This document shows positions 63,862 through 64,000 of a stretch of DNA of 64,000 nucleotides, piece after piece. This DNA is from Clostridiaceae bacterium. Its GTDB lineage: Bacteria > Bacillota > Clostridia > Peptostreptococcales > Tindalliaceae. Position 1 is the first letter of the stretch; the number at the start of each line of letters is the position of its first letter. The notes under the pieces were generated by a model that was given only the letters and a program-made list of their open reading frames with translations, searched no databases and was not told the origin of the DNA. Both the position numbers and the translations under genes were made by a program. Where the stretch lies: positions 22,804-86,803 of the forward strand of contig JAGXHW010000028.1 of assembly GCA_024635995.1 (NCBI GenBank), given 5' to 3'.

Positions 63862-64000
63862 GGGGCTGTCGGGAAATAGCCTTAAAAAAAAGAATCAGTA
63901 CACTCTTAAATGAGGATACTGATTCTTTCACTTTTTTTGCAAAAAAAAGGAAAAAGATGGCCAATTGCAGCCATCTTACTCCCCGCTATAGTGTATACTA
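63862..64000 (-). mobile_element. possible insertion-sequence end
   Basis: GGGGCTGTCGGGAAATAGCC (63862-63881) resembles the terminal inverted repeat of IS1182-type elements. A hairpin follows (AGAATCAGTA/TACTGATTCT, 63891-63926) and a second one AGATGGC/GCCATCT (63955-63976). On the minus strand the window edge reads SIHYSGE then TAA, which could be the end of a transposase outside the window. Only one end is visible. Confidence 0.35.

Overview
The window looks like chromosomal DNA of a strictly anaerobic, Gram-positive bacterium of the Clostridia type. The evidence is the gene content (tungsten/molybdenum aldehyde:ferredoxin oxidoreductase, two 2-oxoacid:ferredoxin oxidoreductases, a three-subunit NAD-linked [FeFe] hydrogenase, dehydratase-type activases, a V-type ATPase operon), strong AGGAGG ribosome binding sites, and hairpin-plus-U-tract terminators. 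No rRNA, tRNA or CRISPR array was seen.

Positions 1-39.1 kb are moderately GC-rich (roughly high 40s percent by eye) and hold many short operons. In order: ABC-F ATPase, murI, pgi, an FAH-fold hydrolase, mgtE and rodA; a three-gene cluster of a BadF/HgdC-type activase and two related three-cysteine proteins; a hypothetical protein; a MoaD/ThiS-like protein behind an aldehyde:ferredoxin oxidoreductase; a MerT-like three-helix membrane protein with an in-frame UGA and a good bacterial SECIS (probable selenoprotein); HAD phosphatase, ferritin, GIY-YIG protein, aspartokinase, nitroreductase; a histidine kinase/LuxR-type regulator pair; a DUF523 protein; two coiled-coil envelope-type proteins; a long glutamine synthetase; a PP2C-type phosphatase followed by tandem repeats; a beta-CASP nuclease; M29 aminopeptidase, ApbE, HAD-IB, a Na/Pi transporter, acyl carrier protein, Asp23, MobA, a HAD hydrolase and korAB.

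At about 39.1-39.2 kb, at a convergent terminator, base composition and codon use shift to clearly more AT-rich (roughly high 30s percent, many AGA arginine codons) and stay so to the end. This part holds a ten-gene V-type ATPase operon (G-like, soluble I/G fusion, C, I, K, F, E, A, B, D), iorAB, a DUF1622 protein, a universal stress protein, a secreted M14 carboxypeptidase, the hydrogenase operon hydCBA behind a near-consensus Rex operator, an unrecognised membrane protein, a secreted phosphodiester glycosidase-like protein, an ABC ATPase, and possibly the end of an insertion sequence at the right edge. The shift could mark a transferred segment or an assembly join.

Together the genes describe an amino-acid and aldehyde oxidising anaerobe. 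Ior, Kor and Aor would reduce ferredoxin, the hydrogenase would dispose of ferredoxin and NADH electrons as H2, and the V-ATPase would couple ATP to ion transport. The most unusual items are the Cys-Sec MerT-like protein at 14811-15122 and the membrane-less fusion of a subunit-I arm with a stalk-type coiled coil at 47439-48845. The split activase/dehydratase-like cluster at 8102-11270 follows them.
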